Of a DNA stretch of 64,000 nt, positions 56,147 to 64,000 are shown one piece after another. Each line of letters opens with the position of its first letter. The stretch's first letter is position 1. Origin of the DNA: Prevotella sp. (lineage in GTDB: Bacteria > Bacteroidota > Bacteroidia > Bacteroidales > Bacteroidaceae); contig JAKVJW010000007.1 of assembly GCA_022486815.1 (NCBI GenBank), forward strand, positions 1 to 64,000, given 5' to 3'. The translations under genes were made by a program, and so were the position numbers. Under the pieces are notes generated by a model. That model worked only from the letters and a program-made list of their open reading frames with translations. It searched no databases and had not been told where the DNA came from.

Positions 56147-58267
56147 ATGACAAAAAACGAAGTAGAGAAGCAAAAACACCAGAATCCATTTTTCCTTCCT
56201 TATGGCACACCGCATCTTACGGTTCCATTTAATCTCATATCTGCCCAAGATTATGAAGAAGCTATTCTTGAAGGTATTCGTCGTGAAGATGAAGAGATTG
56301 AACGAATCATAAATAATCCGGAGTCCCCTACTTTCGATAATACTCTTGATTGGGAAGATAAAAGTAAAGGTGATCACTATTACGATCTTCTGAATCGGGT
56401 TTCTACCGTTTTTTCATGCATGCTAAGTGCTGAAACCAATGACCAACTTGAAGCGCTGGCGCAAAAGTTAAGTCCTATCCTGACCAAACATGCTAACGAC
56501 ATTAGTCTGAACCAGAAGTTATTCGAAAGAATCAAATATGTACATGATCACCATGGCACTCTGACTCCTGAAGAAAGCATGCTTCTGGACAAAAGTTATG
56601 AAGGATTCGTCAGGAGTGGTGCATTGCTTGATGATGATGGCAAGAATCATCTAAGGGAATTGACAGAACAATGTGGTCTGCTTACTTTGCAATTTTCTCA
56701 AAACTTATTAAAGGAAAATAAAGCCTTCTCATTGAATCTTACTGATTCTGAAGAACTTGACGGACTGCCACAATCCTCCTTGGATGCAGCAGAACACATA
56801 GAACAAGGTAAAAAGGTATGGACTTTTACACTTGATTATCCCAGTTATTCTCCTTTTATGACTTATTCTACTCGCCGGGATCTCCGTGAAAAAATGTATC
56901 GGGCCAAGAATACAGTCTGTACCCATAATAACAAGGAAAATAATATCGAGATTTGTCGTCAACTTGTAAACAAGCGTTTGCAAATCGCACAACTACTGGG
57001 GTATCCTACTTATGCTGACTATGTCCTGAAGGAGCGCATGGCAGGAAACACCAAAACCGTTTATAAACTTTTTGATGATCTTATCAAAGCCTATAAGCCA
57101 ACTGCTTTGCAAGAAGTAGCAGAAGTAAACTCCATAGCTCAAGAAGAAGAAGGGCCAGACTTCAAGATGGAACCTTGGGATTTCAGCTATTATTCCCATC
57201 AACTCCAGATGAAGAAATATCATCTGGATGCCGAAATGCTTCGCCCCTATTTCGAACTTTCCAAGGTGATTAAAGGTGTTTTCAGCCTGGCAACCCGTCT
57301 CTATGGAATAACTTTTAAATACAATCCCAACATTCCGGTCTACCATCCCGACGTCAAAGCTTACGAAGTATATGATAAAGATGGTAGTTACTTAGCCGTA
57401 CTCTACACAGACTTCCACCCACGTAAGGGGAAAAAAGAGGGAGCCTGGATGACTGAATTTCAGGAGCAGTGGATTGAAAAAGACGGAAAAAACATCCGCC
57501 CTCATGTGAGCATCGTAATGAATCTCACCAAACCTACAACTAGAAAACCGGCATTATTGACATGGAGTGAAGTACAAACCTTCCTGCATGAGTTCGGACA
57601 TGCTCTTCATGGGATGTTTGCCAATACTCGTTTCTCAAGCCTATCCGGCACCAATGTGTGGTGGGATTTTGTAGAACTTCCTTCGCAATTTATGGAGAAC
57701 TTTGCCGTAGAAAAAGATTTTCTGCAAACCTTCGCTTTTCACTATAAAACCAAAGAGCCGATTCCAGACGAACTCATTGACCGCATCGTCAAAAGCCGGA
57801 ATTTTCTCATGGCATACAGTTGCATGCGACAGGTTAGTTTCGGATTGCTGGACATGGCTTACTATACAAGGACCGCTCCACTGACCGAAGACTTGATTGC
57901 TTTTGAGCAAAAGTCTCAGGCTCCTGTTAAACTTTTACAAGTACTTCCGGAAAGCTGCATGACGGTACAGTTCTCACACATCATGTCAGGTGGATACGCT
58001 GCCAGTTACTACAGTTATAAATGGGCGGAAGTACTTGATGCTGATGCCTTCAGTGTCTTTAAGAAGAATGGAATATTCGACCGTGCTACTGCACAACGGT
58101 TCCGCGATTGTATTCTTTCAAAGGGAGGGACAGAACATCCGATGACACTTTATAAACGCTTCCGTGGTCAGGAGCCGACCATTGATGCACTATTAGAGCG
58201 CAATGGCATCAAGCATCAAAAACTCTCTAAAAATCAGGAAAATGACGCAAGAAGAAAAACAATATAA
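56147..58267 (+). CDS. M3-family zinc peptidase (Dcp-like)
   Basis: A 706-residue cytosolic peptidase without a signal sequence, of the oligopeptidase A/peptidyl-dipeptidase Dcp group. The zinc motif is FLHEFGHALHGMFA (HExxH). DLPSQFMEN-type residues appear in WWDFVELPSQFMENFAVEKD, the third ligand region. Length matches Dcp. It overlaps the dCMP deaminase gene by 26 bp. Confidence 0.95.
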   Translation: MTKNEVEKQKHQNPFFLPYGTPHLTVPFNLISAQDYEEAILEGIRREDEEIERIINNPESPTFDNTLDWEDKSKGDHYYDLLNRVSTVFSCMLSAETNDQLEALAQKLSPILTKHANDISLNQKLFERIKYVHDHHGTLTPEESMLLDKSYEGFVRSGALLDDDGKNHLRELTEQCGLLTLQFSQNLLKENKAFSLNLTDSEELDGLPQSSLDAAEHIEQGKKVWTFTLDYPSYSPFMTYSTRRDLREKMYRAKNTVCTHNNKENNIEICRQLVNKRLQIAQLLGYPTYADYVLKERMAGNTKTVYKLFDDLIKAYKPTALQEVAEVNSIAQEEEGPDFKMEPWDFSYYSHQLQMKKYHLDAEMLRPYFELSKVIKGVFSLATRLYGITFKYNPNIPVYHPDVKAYEVYDKDGSYLAVLYTDFHPRKGKKEGAWMTEFQEQWIEKDGKNIRPHVSIVMNLTKPTTRKPALLTWSEVQTFLHEFGHALHGMFANTRFSSLSGTNVWWDFVELPSQFMENFAVEKDFLQTFAFHYKTKEPIPDELIDRIVKSRNFLMAYSCMRQVSFGLLDMAYYTRTAPLTEDLIAFEQKSQAPVKLLQVLPESCMTVQFSHIMSGGYAASYYSYKWAEVLDADAFSVFKKNGIFDRATAQRFRDCILSKGGTEHPMTLYKRFRGQEPTIDALLERNGIKHQKLSKNQENDARRKTI

Positions 58268-58715
58268 GAACAAACAACATCTGTTGGATATTCGCTATTT
58301 GCGCATGGCCCGTATCTGGGCAGAAAACAGTTATTGCAAAAGACGAAAGGTCGGAGCACTGGTAGTTAAAGACAAAATGATTATCAGTGACGGTTATAAT
58401 GGTACTCCAAGTGGATTTGAGAACATCTGTGAAGATAACAATGGACTGACCAAACCTTACGTTCTTCATGCTGAAGCAAATGCAATTACCAAACTCGCCC
58501 GAAGTTCCAATAACAGTTATGGGAGTACTCTTTACGTTACAACTTCACCTTGCATCGAATGTGCTAAACTGATTATTCAAGCTGGTATTAAACGAGTGGT
58601 ATATGGCGAGAAATATCGACTTAATGATGGCATTAATTTACTCACTCGTGCAGGAATCGAAGTTCTCTATTTGAATATTGAAGAGGAAGAACAGTCCTCA
58701 ATACAATCTAAATAA
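58242..58715 (+). CDS. dCMP deaminase (ComEB family)
   Basis: Deaminates dCMP to dUMP for thymidylate synthesis. The zinc site is visible as HAEANAI and SPCIECAKLI. DGYNGTPSGFENICEDN is typical of the family. I chose the ATG at 58242 (MTQEEKQYKNK) for 157 residues, with GGAAA nearby; the frame extends to 58203, inside the upstream peptidase gene. Confidence 0.93.
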   Translation: MTQEEKQYKNKQHLLDIRYLRMARIWAENSYCKRRKVGALVVKDKMIISDGYNGTPSGFENICEDNNGLTKPYVLHAEANAITKLARSSNNSYGSTLYVTTSPCIECAKLIIQAGIKRVVYGEKYRLNDGINLLTRAGIEVLYLNIEEEEQSSIQSK

Positions 58716-58729
58716 GCAACTATTTACCC

Positions 58730-60502
58730 ATGATGAATGTAAATAAATCCAAACGTTTCATGCCGATTATAATGGCTGTCTGCGTCGTTATCGGTATTGT
58801 CATTGGCTCCTTCTTTTCTAACCACTTTGGCGGTAACAGACTCAGCATTATCAACTCTGGAAGTAATCGGTTGAATAATCTTCTTCACATTATTGAAGAT
58901 CAATATGTTGATCCGGTTAACATCGATTCTCTTGTAGATAAAGCGATTCCTGCTATTCTGGCGCAACTAGATCCCCATTCAGTCTATATCAGTGCCAAGG
59001 ATGCACAGGAAGCCAATGATGACCTCAAAGGTTCTTTTGCAGGAGTGGGCATTGAGTTTACAATCCGGAATGATACCATTCATGTGGAAAACGTCATTAA
59101 GAACGGACCGGCTGAACGTGCCGGTATTCTTGCCGGTGATCGTATCGTACAGGTCAATAATAAGAATTTCACTGGCAAAGGGGTGACGAATCAAGAAGCC
59201 ATGCACCGCTTGAAAGGCCCCAAAGATACAAAGGTAGAAATTGGCATCATCCGTTTTGGTAGCAAAAAGATTCATCAGTTTACTGTTACTCGTGGGGAAA
59301 TTCCACAAAAGAGCGTCACTACAACTTATATGCTTAATGATAACACCGGTTATATCCGCATCAAGGATTTCGGAGAAACAACTTATCCGGAAACACTTAT
59401 TGCATTGGCCAAACTTTCCCAAAAAGGATTCAAGAATCTGGTCATTGATTTACGGGATAATACAGGTGGCTATCTTGAGAGTGCCGTTCAGATAGCCAAC
59501 GAGTTCCTTCCAAAGAACAGACTTATTGTTTATACTGAGGGCCGCAAAAGCCCACGAAGGGATTATCTAAGCAATGGCAATGGAAGTTATCAGAATATTC
59601 CGTTGGTCGTTCTGGTAAATGAAGGTACAGCATCTGCTGCTGAAATCTTTTCTGGAGCTATGCAAGACAATGATCGTGCGACAATCATCGGTCGCCGCAC
59701 CTTTGGTAAGGGATTAGTTCAACAGCAGATTGCTTTTCCTGACGGAAGTATGATCAGACTCACCATAGCCCGCTATTATACACCTTCGGGACGATGCATA
59801 CAGAAACCTTACTCGCTGGGAGACGACAAAGATTATGAGGAAGATCTTCTCAATCGCTATGAACACGGAGAGTTCTTCTCTCGTGACAGCATCAAGCACC
59901 ATGGACCGGCTTATCACACAAGACTCGGCCGTGTCGTCTACGGCGGAGGAAGTATTATACCTGATATCTTCGTACCAGAAGATACTATCGGAATAACTTC
60001 TTATTTCAAAGAGGCCGCTATGAGTGGCATTATCCTGCAATATGCATTTACATATACTGACAACAACAGACCAAAACTTAACAACTTCAAGGAGATGCAG
60101 CAACTCGCAGATTACCTTGATCATCAGAACTTGGTAAATAAATTTGCGACTTATGCTGCAGCCAATGGACTGAAACGTCGCAATCTGCTGATTCGGAAAT
60201 CTCATAAACTCCTTCAACGGTATATTAATAGCCGAATTATCTACAACATGCTCGATGAAGAGGCATGGAATGAGTATATCAATCAGGACGATCCGGTAAT
60301 AAGAAAGGCTCTTGAAGTATTCCGCAACCATGCTTCGTTCCCGAAACGCCCCGTCCCTAGTCCTAAATCAGCAAAAAAGGAACCTCTTTCCAAGGCAAAA
60401 GAAAAGAAAAAGAGGACATGGTCAAAGCATAAGATTGCTTTTGCCCCACTGATCCTCAAGCCAAAATATATGCATAACTGGAAATGTCAGATCCATGCTT
60501 GA
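58730..60502 (+). CDS. ctpA: C-terminal processing protease (S41 family)
   Basis: A 590-residue protease with an N-terminal membrane anchor (RFMPIIMAVCVVIGIVIGSF). A PDZ domain lies at about 95-175 (ENVIKNGPAERAGILAGDRI). The S41 catalytic domain has the nucleophile Ser in GTASAAEIFSGAMQ and Lys in RRTFGKGLVQQ. It has an extended basic C-terminal tail (PSPKSAKKEPLSKAKEKKKR). It acts on periplasmic proteins. It overlaps the next gene by 8 bp. Confidence 0.94.
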   Translation: MMNVNKSKRFMPIIMAVCVVIGIVIGSFFSNHFGGNRLSIINSGSNRLNNLLHIIEDQYVDPVNIDSLVDKAIPAILAQLDPHSVYISAKDAQEANDDLKGSFAGVGIEFTIRNDTIHVENVIKNGPAERAGILAGDRIVQVNNKNFTGKGVTNQEAMHRLKGPKDTKVEIGIIRFGSKKIHQFTVTRGEIPQKSVTTTYMLNDNTGYIRIKDFGETTYPETLIALAKLSQKGFKNLVIDLRDNTGGYLESAVQIANEFLPKNRLIVYTEGRKSPRRDYLSNGNGSYQNIPLVVLVNEGTASAAEIFSGAMQDNDRATIIGRRTFGKGLVQQQIAFPDGSMIRLTIARYYTPSGRCIQKPYSLGDDKDYEEDLLNRYEHGEFFSRDSIKHHGPAYHTRLGRVVYGGGSIIPDIFVPEDTIGITSYFKEAAMSGIILQYAFTYTDNNRPKLNNFKEMQQLADYLDHQNLVNKFATYAAANGLKRRNLLIRKSHKLLQRYINSRIIYNMLDEEAWNEYINQDDPVIRKALEVFRNHASFPKRPVPSPKSAKKEPLSKAKEKKKRTWSKHKIAFAPLILKPKYMHNWKCQIHA

Positions 60503-61073
60503 CAAGAAACAACTGCGACAGTGGATCCGGGAACGAAAACGGATAGTGGACATTTCTCAAAAAAGGAAACAATCTGAGATAATTGCCAGAGAGATACTGG
60601 AACACCCCAAAATAAGAACAGCATCAACGATCCTACTCTATGCTGCTTTGCCTGATGAGGTCGAAACTCAGGGATTGCTTGACAATCTATCCAAGAAAGG
60701 GAAAACTGTTCTCTTACCGGTAGTCATCAATCAGGAAGAACTTGAACTTCGCCAGTACAAAGGCCCTCAAGATCTGCGTATAGGTGCTTATCATATTCCA
60801 GAGCCAGCAGGTGTACCCTTTCTCAACTTGAATCAAATCGATGTTGCGGTCATTCCCGGGATGGCTTTTGATGATTACGGTAATCGTCTTGGCCGTGGAA
60901 AAGGCTACTATGACAGACTATTGAAGAGGATTCCTCAGTGCTACAAAATCGGCATCTGTTTTGATTTCCAAAAGTTCACCCATATACCCACTGGTCCTTA
61001 CGATATAAAGATGGATGAGGTAATATCTGCCTTCACACCAACTTCTGAAGGTCTGAATGAAAGAGCCCAGTAA
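60495..61073 (+). CDS. 5-formyltetrahydrofolate cyclo-ligase
   Basis: A 192-residue enzyme converting 5-formyl-THF to 5,10-methenyl-THF with ATP. Signature motifs are the N-terminal basic helix (KKQLRQWIRERKRIVDISQK), LYAALPDEVET and the strongly conserved PGMAFDDYGNRLGRGKGYYD. Translationally coupled to ctpA. Complete and normal length. Confidence 0.95.
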   Translation: MLDKKQLRQWIRERKRIVDISQKRKQSEIIAREILEHPKIRTASTILLYAALPDEVETQGLLDNLSKKGKTVLLPVVINQEELELRQYKGPQDLRIGAYHIPEPAGVPFLNLNQIDVAVIPGMAFDDYGNRLGRGKGYYDRLLKRIPQCYKIGICFDFQKFTHIPTGPYDIKMDEVISAFTPTSEGLNERAQ

Positions 61074-61086
61074 TCTAGGGAAAGTC

Positions 61087-61130
61087 AATAAAAAGAGTGA
61101 TCAGTAAAAATGGATATCGACAATCACTCT
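61087..61130 (-). terminator. Terminator of the recF/DUF721 pair, overlapping a stop codon
   Basis: An 8-bp stem (ATCACTCT 61123-61130 / AGAGTGAT 61094-61101 on the plus strand). Read leftwards it is followed by TTTTTATTG. The 3' arm begins within the DUF721 stop codon (61103-61101), so the terminator sits in the end of the gene. Confidence 0.7.
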
Positions 61131-61391
61131 CCTGCCTACCTTGTCATTCAACTTTTTGACAAGTGCCGATTTCATCATTGCTAAATCCGCACGAAGAGCT
61201 GGATTTAGGAGTTTTACAAAGAGTATCTGATTACGAATAAACAGGTTTGTTGTATAATTTTCGACAATAGGACCGGTTATAATACCCCATTCATGAATAA
61301 GATGCCGTTGCTGTAACGGAGTTTCAAGGCCATCCTTACGCAATGCAAGTCTGAGCACATCATCAATTGACTCTACCTTCCTTCTAAACAT
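61101..61391 (-). CDS. DUF721-family protein (DciA-like)
   Basis: A 96-residue protein of the DUF721 family (FRRKVESIDDVLRLALRKDG at the start, WGIITGPIVENYT and FVKLLNPALRADLAMMKSAL later). DciA relatives help load the replicative helicase. The gene lies 83 bp after recF in the same direction, a common DNA-replication pairing. Confidence 0.85.
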   Translation of the reverse strand: MFRRKVESIDDVLRLALRKDGLETPLQQRHLIHEWGIITGPIVENYTTNLFIRNQILFVKLLNPALRADLAMMKSALVKKLNDKVGRRVIVDIHFY

Positions 61392-61474
61392 CGGCTTATC
61401 TTCCTTTCTTATACCAATACGTTCTCTTCAAGAAAAATCACACAATCTGATCCATCTCTTGAAATGCAATTCTC

Positions 61475-62581
61475 TCACTCACTCTTTTCTACAATATTCC
61501 CATTATCTACCAAGAAAATCCGATAATCACCATCTCCTTGCCTTAAAATACCGTCCAGATGATCACGATTCGTATCCGTAATGAATATCTGTCCAAAATG
61601 CCGTCCGGAAACTAAACGAACAATTCTTTCCACACGACAGACATCTAATTTGTCAAATATATCATCCAGTAGCAGCAGAGGCATGATACCATCAGATTTC
61701 TGCCTTAAAAAATCAAACTGTGCCAGTTTCAATGAAAGTACAAAAGATTTTAATTGTCCCTGACTCCCTTCACGTTTAAGAGGGTATCCCCCAATTAACA
61801 TTTCCAGGTCATCGCGGTGAGCACCGTGAAGAGAATGTCCCACAGCTCTATCACGCGCTCTTCCTGAACGAAGAATCTCCAATAAATCACCCTCTCTGGC
61901 ATGAGAGACATACTTTAAGGAAATCTCCTCCTGACAATCAGAGATATCCTGATAAATCTCCTGAAATACAGGTATTAACCTTTCTATAAAATTATCACGC
62001 TTATCAAAAAGGATATTTCCTTGCCGGGCCATTTCATCCTCGAGAACATCTAGAAGAGTCGCATCAGGCTCTGCTTCTCCCCTCAATAAGGCATTACGCT
62101 GCTGCAAAGCCTTATCATAACGCATTAAGGCACTCAAATAGGTATGGTCATACTGAGAAATAGCGACATCCATAAATTTTCTCCGCTCTTCACCACCACC
62201 TATGACCAGTGAGATATCCGAAGGAGAAATTAGAATAAGCGGAATAAGACCGATATGCTGAGACAGTTTTCTATAGTCTTTTCCATTTCGTTTAAAATGC
62301 TTTTTCCGACCTTTCTTCATAGCACAAGATATGACATCCTGTACTTCATCAGATGAATCATAATTGCCCTCAAGCATAAAGAAATCCTCATCATGCTTAA
62401 TTAATTGAGAATCCGGAGAACCTGAAACACCATGGCAGAAAGACAAATAGTACACCGCATCCAGGAAGTTGGTTTTCCCAGCTCCATTGAGGCCGATAAA
62501 GCAGTTCATCTTCGGCGACAATTCCAAATCCGCTGCCTTAATATTTTTAAAGTTTACAATAGAAATCCGATTGAGAATCAT
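61475..62581 (-). CDS. recF: DNA replication/repair protein RecF
   Basis: A 368-residue SMC-like ATPase that helps load RecA at gaps. Walker A is GLNGAGKTNFLDAVYYLS. The signature region is REGSQGQLKSFVLSLKLAQ, and Walker B is LLLDDIFDKLD. I chose the start at 62581 (MILNRISIVNFKNI). It has AAGGAT just upstream and lies after the promoter -7 box at 62622-62615; the longer frame to 62617 would run into that box. Confidence 0.94.
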   Translation of the reverse strand: MILNRISIVNFKNIKAADLELSPKMNCFIGLNGAGKTNFLDAVYYLSFCHGVSGSPDSQLIKHDEDFFMLEGNYDSSDEVQDVISCAMKKGRKKHFKRNGKDYRKLSQHIGLIPLILISPSDISLVIGGGEERRKFMDVAISQYDHTYLSALMRYDKALQQRNALLRGEAEPDATLLDVLEDEMARQGNILFDKRDNFIERLIPVFQEIYQDISDCQEEISLKYVSHAREGDLLEILRSGRARDRAVGHSLHGAHRDDLEMLIGGYPLKREGSQGQLKSFVLSLKLAQFDFLRQKSDGIMPLLLLDDIFDKLDVCRVERIVRLVSGRHFGQIFITDTNRDHLDGILRQGDGDYRIFLVDNGNIVEKSE

Positions 62582-62614
62582 ATCCTTAAAACCCTCTAGA
62601 TGCATTACTTCTTG

Positions 62615-62622
62615 CAAAGTTA
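62615..62622 (-). promoter_or_regulatory. -7 element of the recF promoter
   Basis: TAACTTTG on the minus strand, placed about 34 bp before the recF ATG. The -33 region is T-rich (TTTTTC). It supports the downstream start. Confidence 0.55.
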
Positions 62623-62686
62623 AACCTTTTAGTCATGAAAAACGAAAAAAGTACCTGATAAATTTCAATATATGAGAAAATATAAG

Positions 62687-62694
62687 TAATTTTG
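62687..62694 (+). promoter_or_regulatory. -7 element upstream of the TPR gene
   Basis: TAATTTTG fits TAnnTTTG, with TTTC 20 bp upstream. It implies a leader of about 160 nt before the gene at 62858. Confidence 0.45.
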
Positions 62695-62857
62695 TCACGT
62701 TTAAGCTATAAGGATAAAGAGCTGTTTAATGACAACAGTAAGAGACGGTACGAATAGTCCGCCATGAATAACTTGCTTGAAAAACCATCAAAAGTTTATA
62801 GCAGGTATATAAATACTGTTAAGACCAATAATGAAACAATAAAAATAATCAATAATA

Positions 62858-63562
62858 ATGGCAAAAAACAAGAAACAGGGTTCTATAGATATGAATGATA
62901 CCCTCAATAAGTCTGAAGCTACCTTCTTAAAAAACAGGAAATACCTCACATGGATTGTAGTAGCCATCATCGTAATTGTTGCCGGCATTGTAGCCTACCA
63001 TAATTTCATTGCCGTTCCTAATGAGAACAAAGCCAGTACAGAACTTGGTCGCGGTCAGGAATATTTTGACAATGAAATGTTTGATAAAGCCCTCAATGGA
63101 GACGGAGCTGGATATAACGGCTTTGTAGCTATCGCAGACAACTATGGAAGTACAGATGCCGGGAATCTGGCCAATCTATATGCAGGTCTCTGCTATGCTA
63201 ATCTGAACAAGTGGTCAGATGCACTGAAATATCTCAAGAAATATAGTCCTAAGAATGATCAGATGGTAAGTCCAGCCGCTATCGGAGCCTTAGGGGATGC
63301 CTATGCTCATAATGGCGAGCTTGATAAAGCCATAAGCAGTTTTAAGAAAGCAGCAGAAAAGGCTGACAAGCATGCTGTGGATCACCGGAACAACAGCCTT
63401 TCTCCTACCTATTTGATTAAAGCTGGGGAAATATTAGAAAGTCAAGGGAAAAAGGACGATGCCTTAAAAATATATCAGGACATTAAGAAAAAATATGTCA
63501 ACGCTGCTATTGTCCAAAGCCACGAAATTGATAAATATATAGAAAGGGCCTCTACTAAATAA
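62858..63562 (+). CDS. Membrane-anchored TPR protein (YfgM-like)
   Basis: A 234-residue protein with a cytosolic N-terminus, one membrane helix (about 29-49, [20 protein letters not shown]) and TPR repeats ([60 protein letters not shown]). This layout resembles YfgM-type SecYEG/chaperone partners. It overlaps ribH by one base (TAATG). Confidence 0.85.
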   Translation: MAKNKKQGSIDMNDTLNKSEATFLKNRKYLTWIVVAIIVIVAGIVAYHNFIAVPNENKASTELGRGQEYFDNEMFDKALNGDGAGYNGFVAIADNYGSTDAGNLANLYAGLCYANLNKWSDALKYLKKYSPKNDQMVSPAAIGALGDAYAHNGELDKAISSFKKAAEKADKHAVDHRNNSLSPTYLIKAGEILESQGKKDDALKIYQDIKKKYVNAAIVQSHEIDKYIERASTK

Positions 63563-64000
63563 TGGCGACAATATTACATAATCTTTCTGAATACGATTTC
63601 GACAGTATACCAGACGCCAGTAACATGTGCTTTGGTATTGTAGTGTCAGAATGGAATCATGATATTACAGGTGCCATGCTGAACGGAGCGGTACAAACAC
63701 TCGGGAAACATGGTTGCCTACCCGAAAATATTCATATAAAAACAGTACCGGGAAGCTTTGAACTCATTTATGGTGCACACCAGATGGTTTTGAATGGTGG
63801 CTATGATGCTGTAATTATCCTGGGTAGTGTGATTAGAGGAGATACACCTCACTTTGACTATATCTGTCAAGGAGTCACCTACGGAATTGCACGCATGAAC
63901 GCCACACAGGAGATTCCTGTCATCTATGGACTTCTTACAACCAATGACCACCAACAGGCCGTCGACCGTAGTGGTGGAAAATTAGGAAATAAGGGAGACG
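63562..64000 (+). CDS. ribH: 6,7-dimethyl-8-ribityllumazine synthase, 3' end outside the window
   Basis: The penultimate enzyme of riboflavin synthesis. The in-window translation starts [20 protein letters not shown] and includes [54 protein letters not shown] and [20 protein letters not shown], all hallmarks of lumazine synthase. Its 146 in-window codons are nearly the full length of about 155-160. Confidence 0.95.
   Translation, partial: MATILHNLSEYDFDSIPDASNMCFGIVVSEWNHDITGAMLNGAVQTLGKHGCLPENIHIKTVPGSFELIYGAHQMVLNGGYDAVIILGSVIRGDTPHFDYICQGVTYGIARMNATQEIPVIYGLLTTNDHQQAVDRSGGKLGNKGD

Overview
The window is chromosomal DNA from a member of the Bacteroidales, most likely Prevotellaceae. The evidence is SusC/SusD-type transporters, FecR/ECF-sigma signalling pairs, DUF4199/DUF6452/DUF6048 genes, promoters of the Bacteroidetes TTTG-N19/20-TAnnTTTG type, and few Shine-Dalgarno sequences. 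No rRNA gene or intact insertion sequence was seen.

Layout. (1) 1-1885: the 3' part of dnaK, ending at a bidirectional terminator. (2) About 1.95-14.8 kb: an accessory island of defence and toxin-antitoxin (TA) genes. It holds a higA antitoxin, a 31-repeat CRISPR array and a complete type I-C cas operon (cas3-cas5c-cas8c-cas7-cas4-cas1-cas2, all leftward). Beyond lie a hipBA module between two 56-bp direct repeats and a RhuM-like gene scrap. Fragments of one HigB-like toxin lie at the two outer edges of the CRISPR-Cas block (C-terminal part at 2335-2430, N-terminal part at 12088-12253). This suggests that the whole CRISPR-Cas module was inserted into a higBA operon. (3) 14.9-28.6 kb: a leftward locus of ECF sigma factor, FecR anti-sigma, SusC (frameshifted at a 7-G tract), SusD, a metallohydrolase-like lipoprotein, TlpA, a thioredoxin and a secreted TldD-TldE-like fusion protease. 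I read it as a peptide or protein acquisition system. (4) 28.8-32.5 kb: a compact rightward sigma / short anti-sigma / outer-membrane receptor cassette. (5) 32.6-35.2 kb: a lipocalin and a YtrA-type GntR/ABC operon. (6) 35.9-48.1 kb: housekeeping and envelope genes (uracil permease, patatin, esterase, M16 protease, sodium:solute symporter, ung, and a GH18-NodB-GT2 polysaccharide synthase). (7) 48.1-64 kb: mutS2, SRP RNA followed by a tRNA-shaped RNA, DUF4199, a GT2, the DUF6452/DUF6048 pair, apbE, a Crp-type regulator, M3 peptidase, dCMP deaminase, ctpA, 5-formyl-THF cyclo-ligase, DUF721, recF, a TPR protein and the 5' part of ribH.

The most unusual items are the CRISPR-Cas module that splits higB, the repeat-flanked hipBA, the fused exported TldD/TldE-like protease in a SusCD operon, and a 76-nt tRNA-like RNA without a normal anticodon loop on the SRP RNA transcript. 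Family assignments come from reading motifs, not from database searches.
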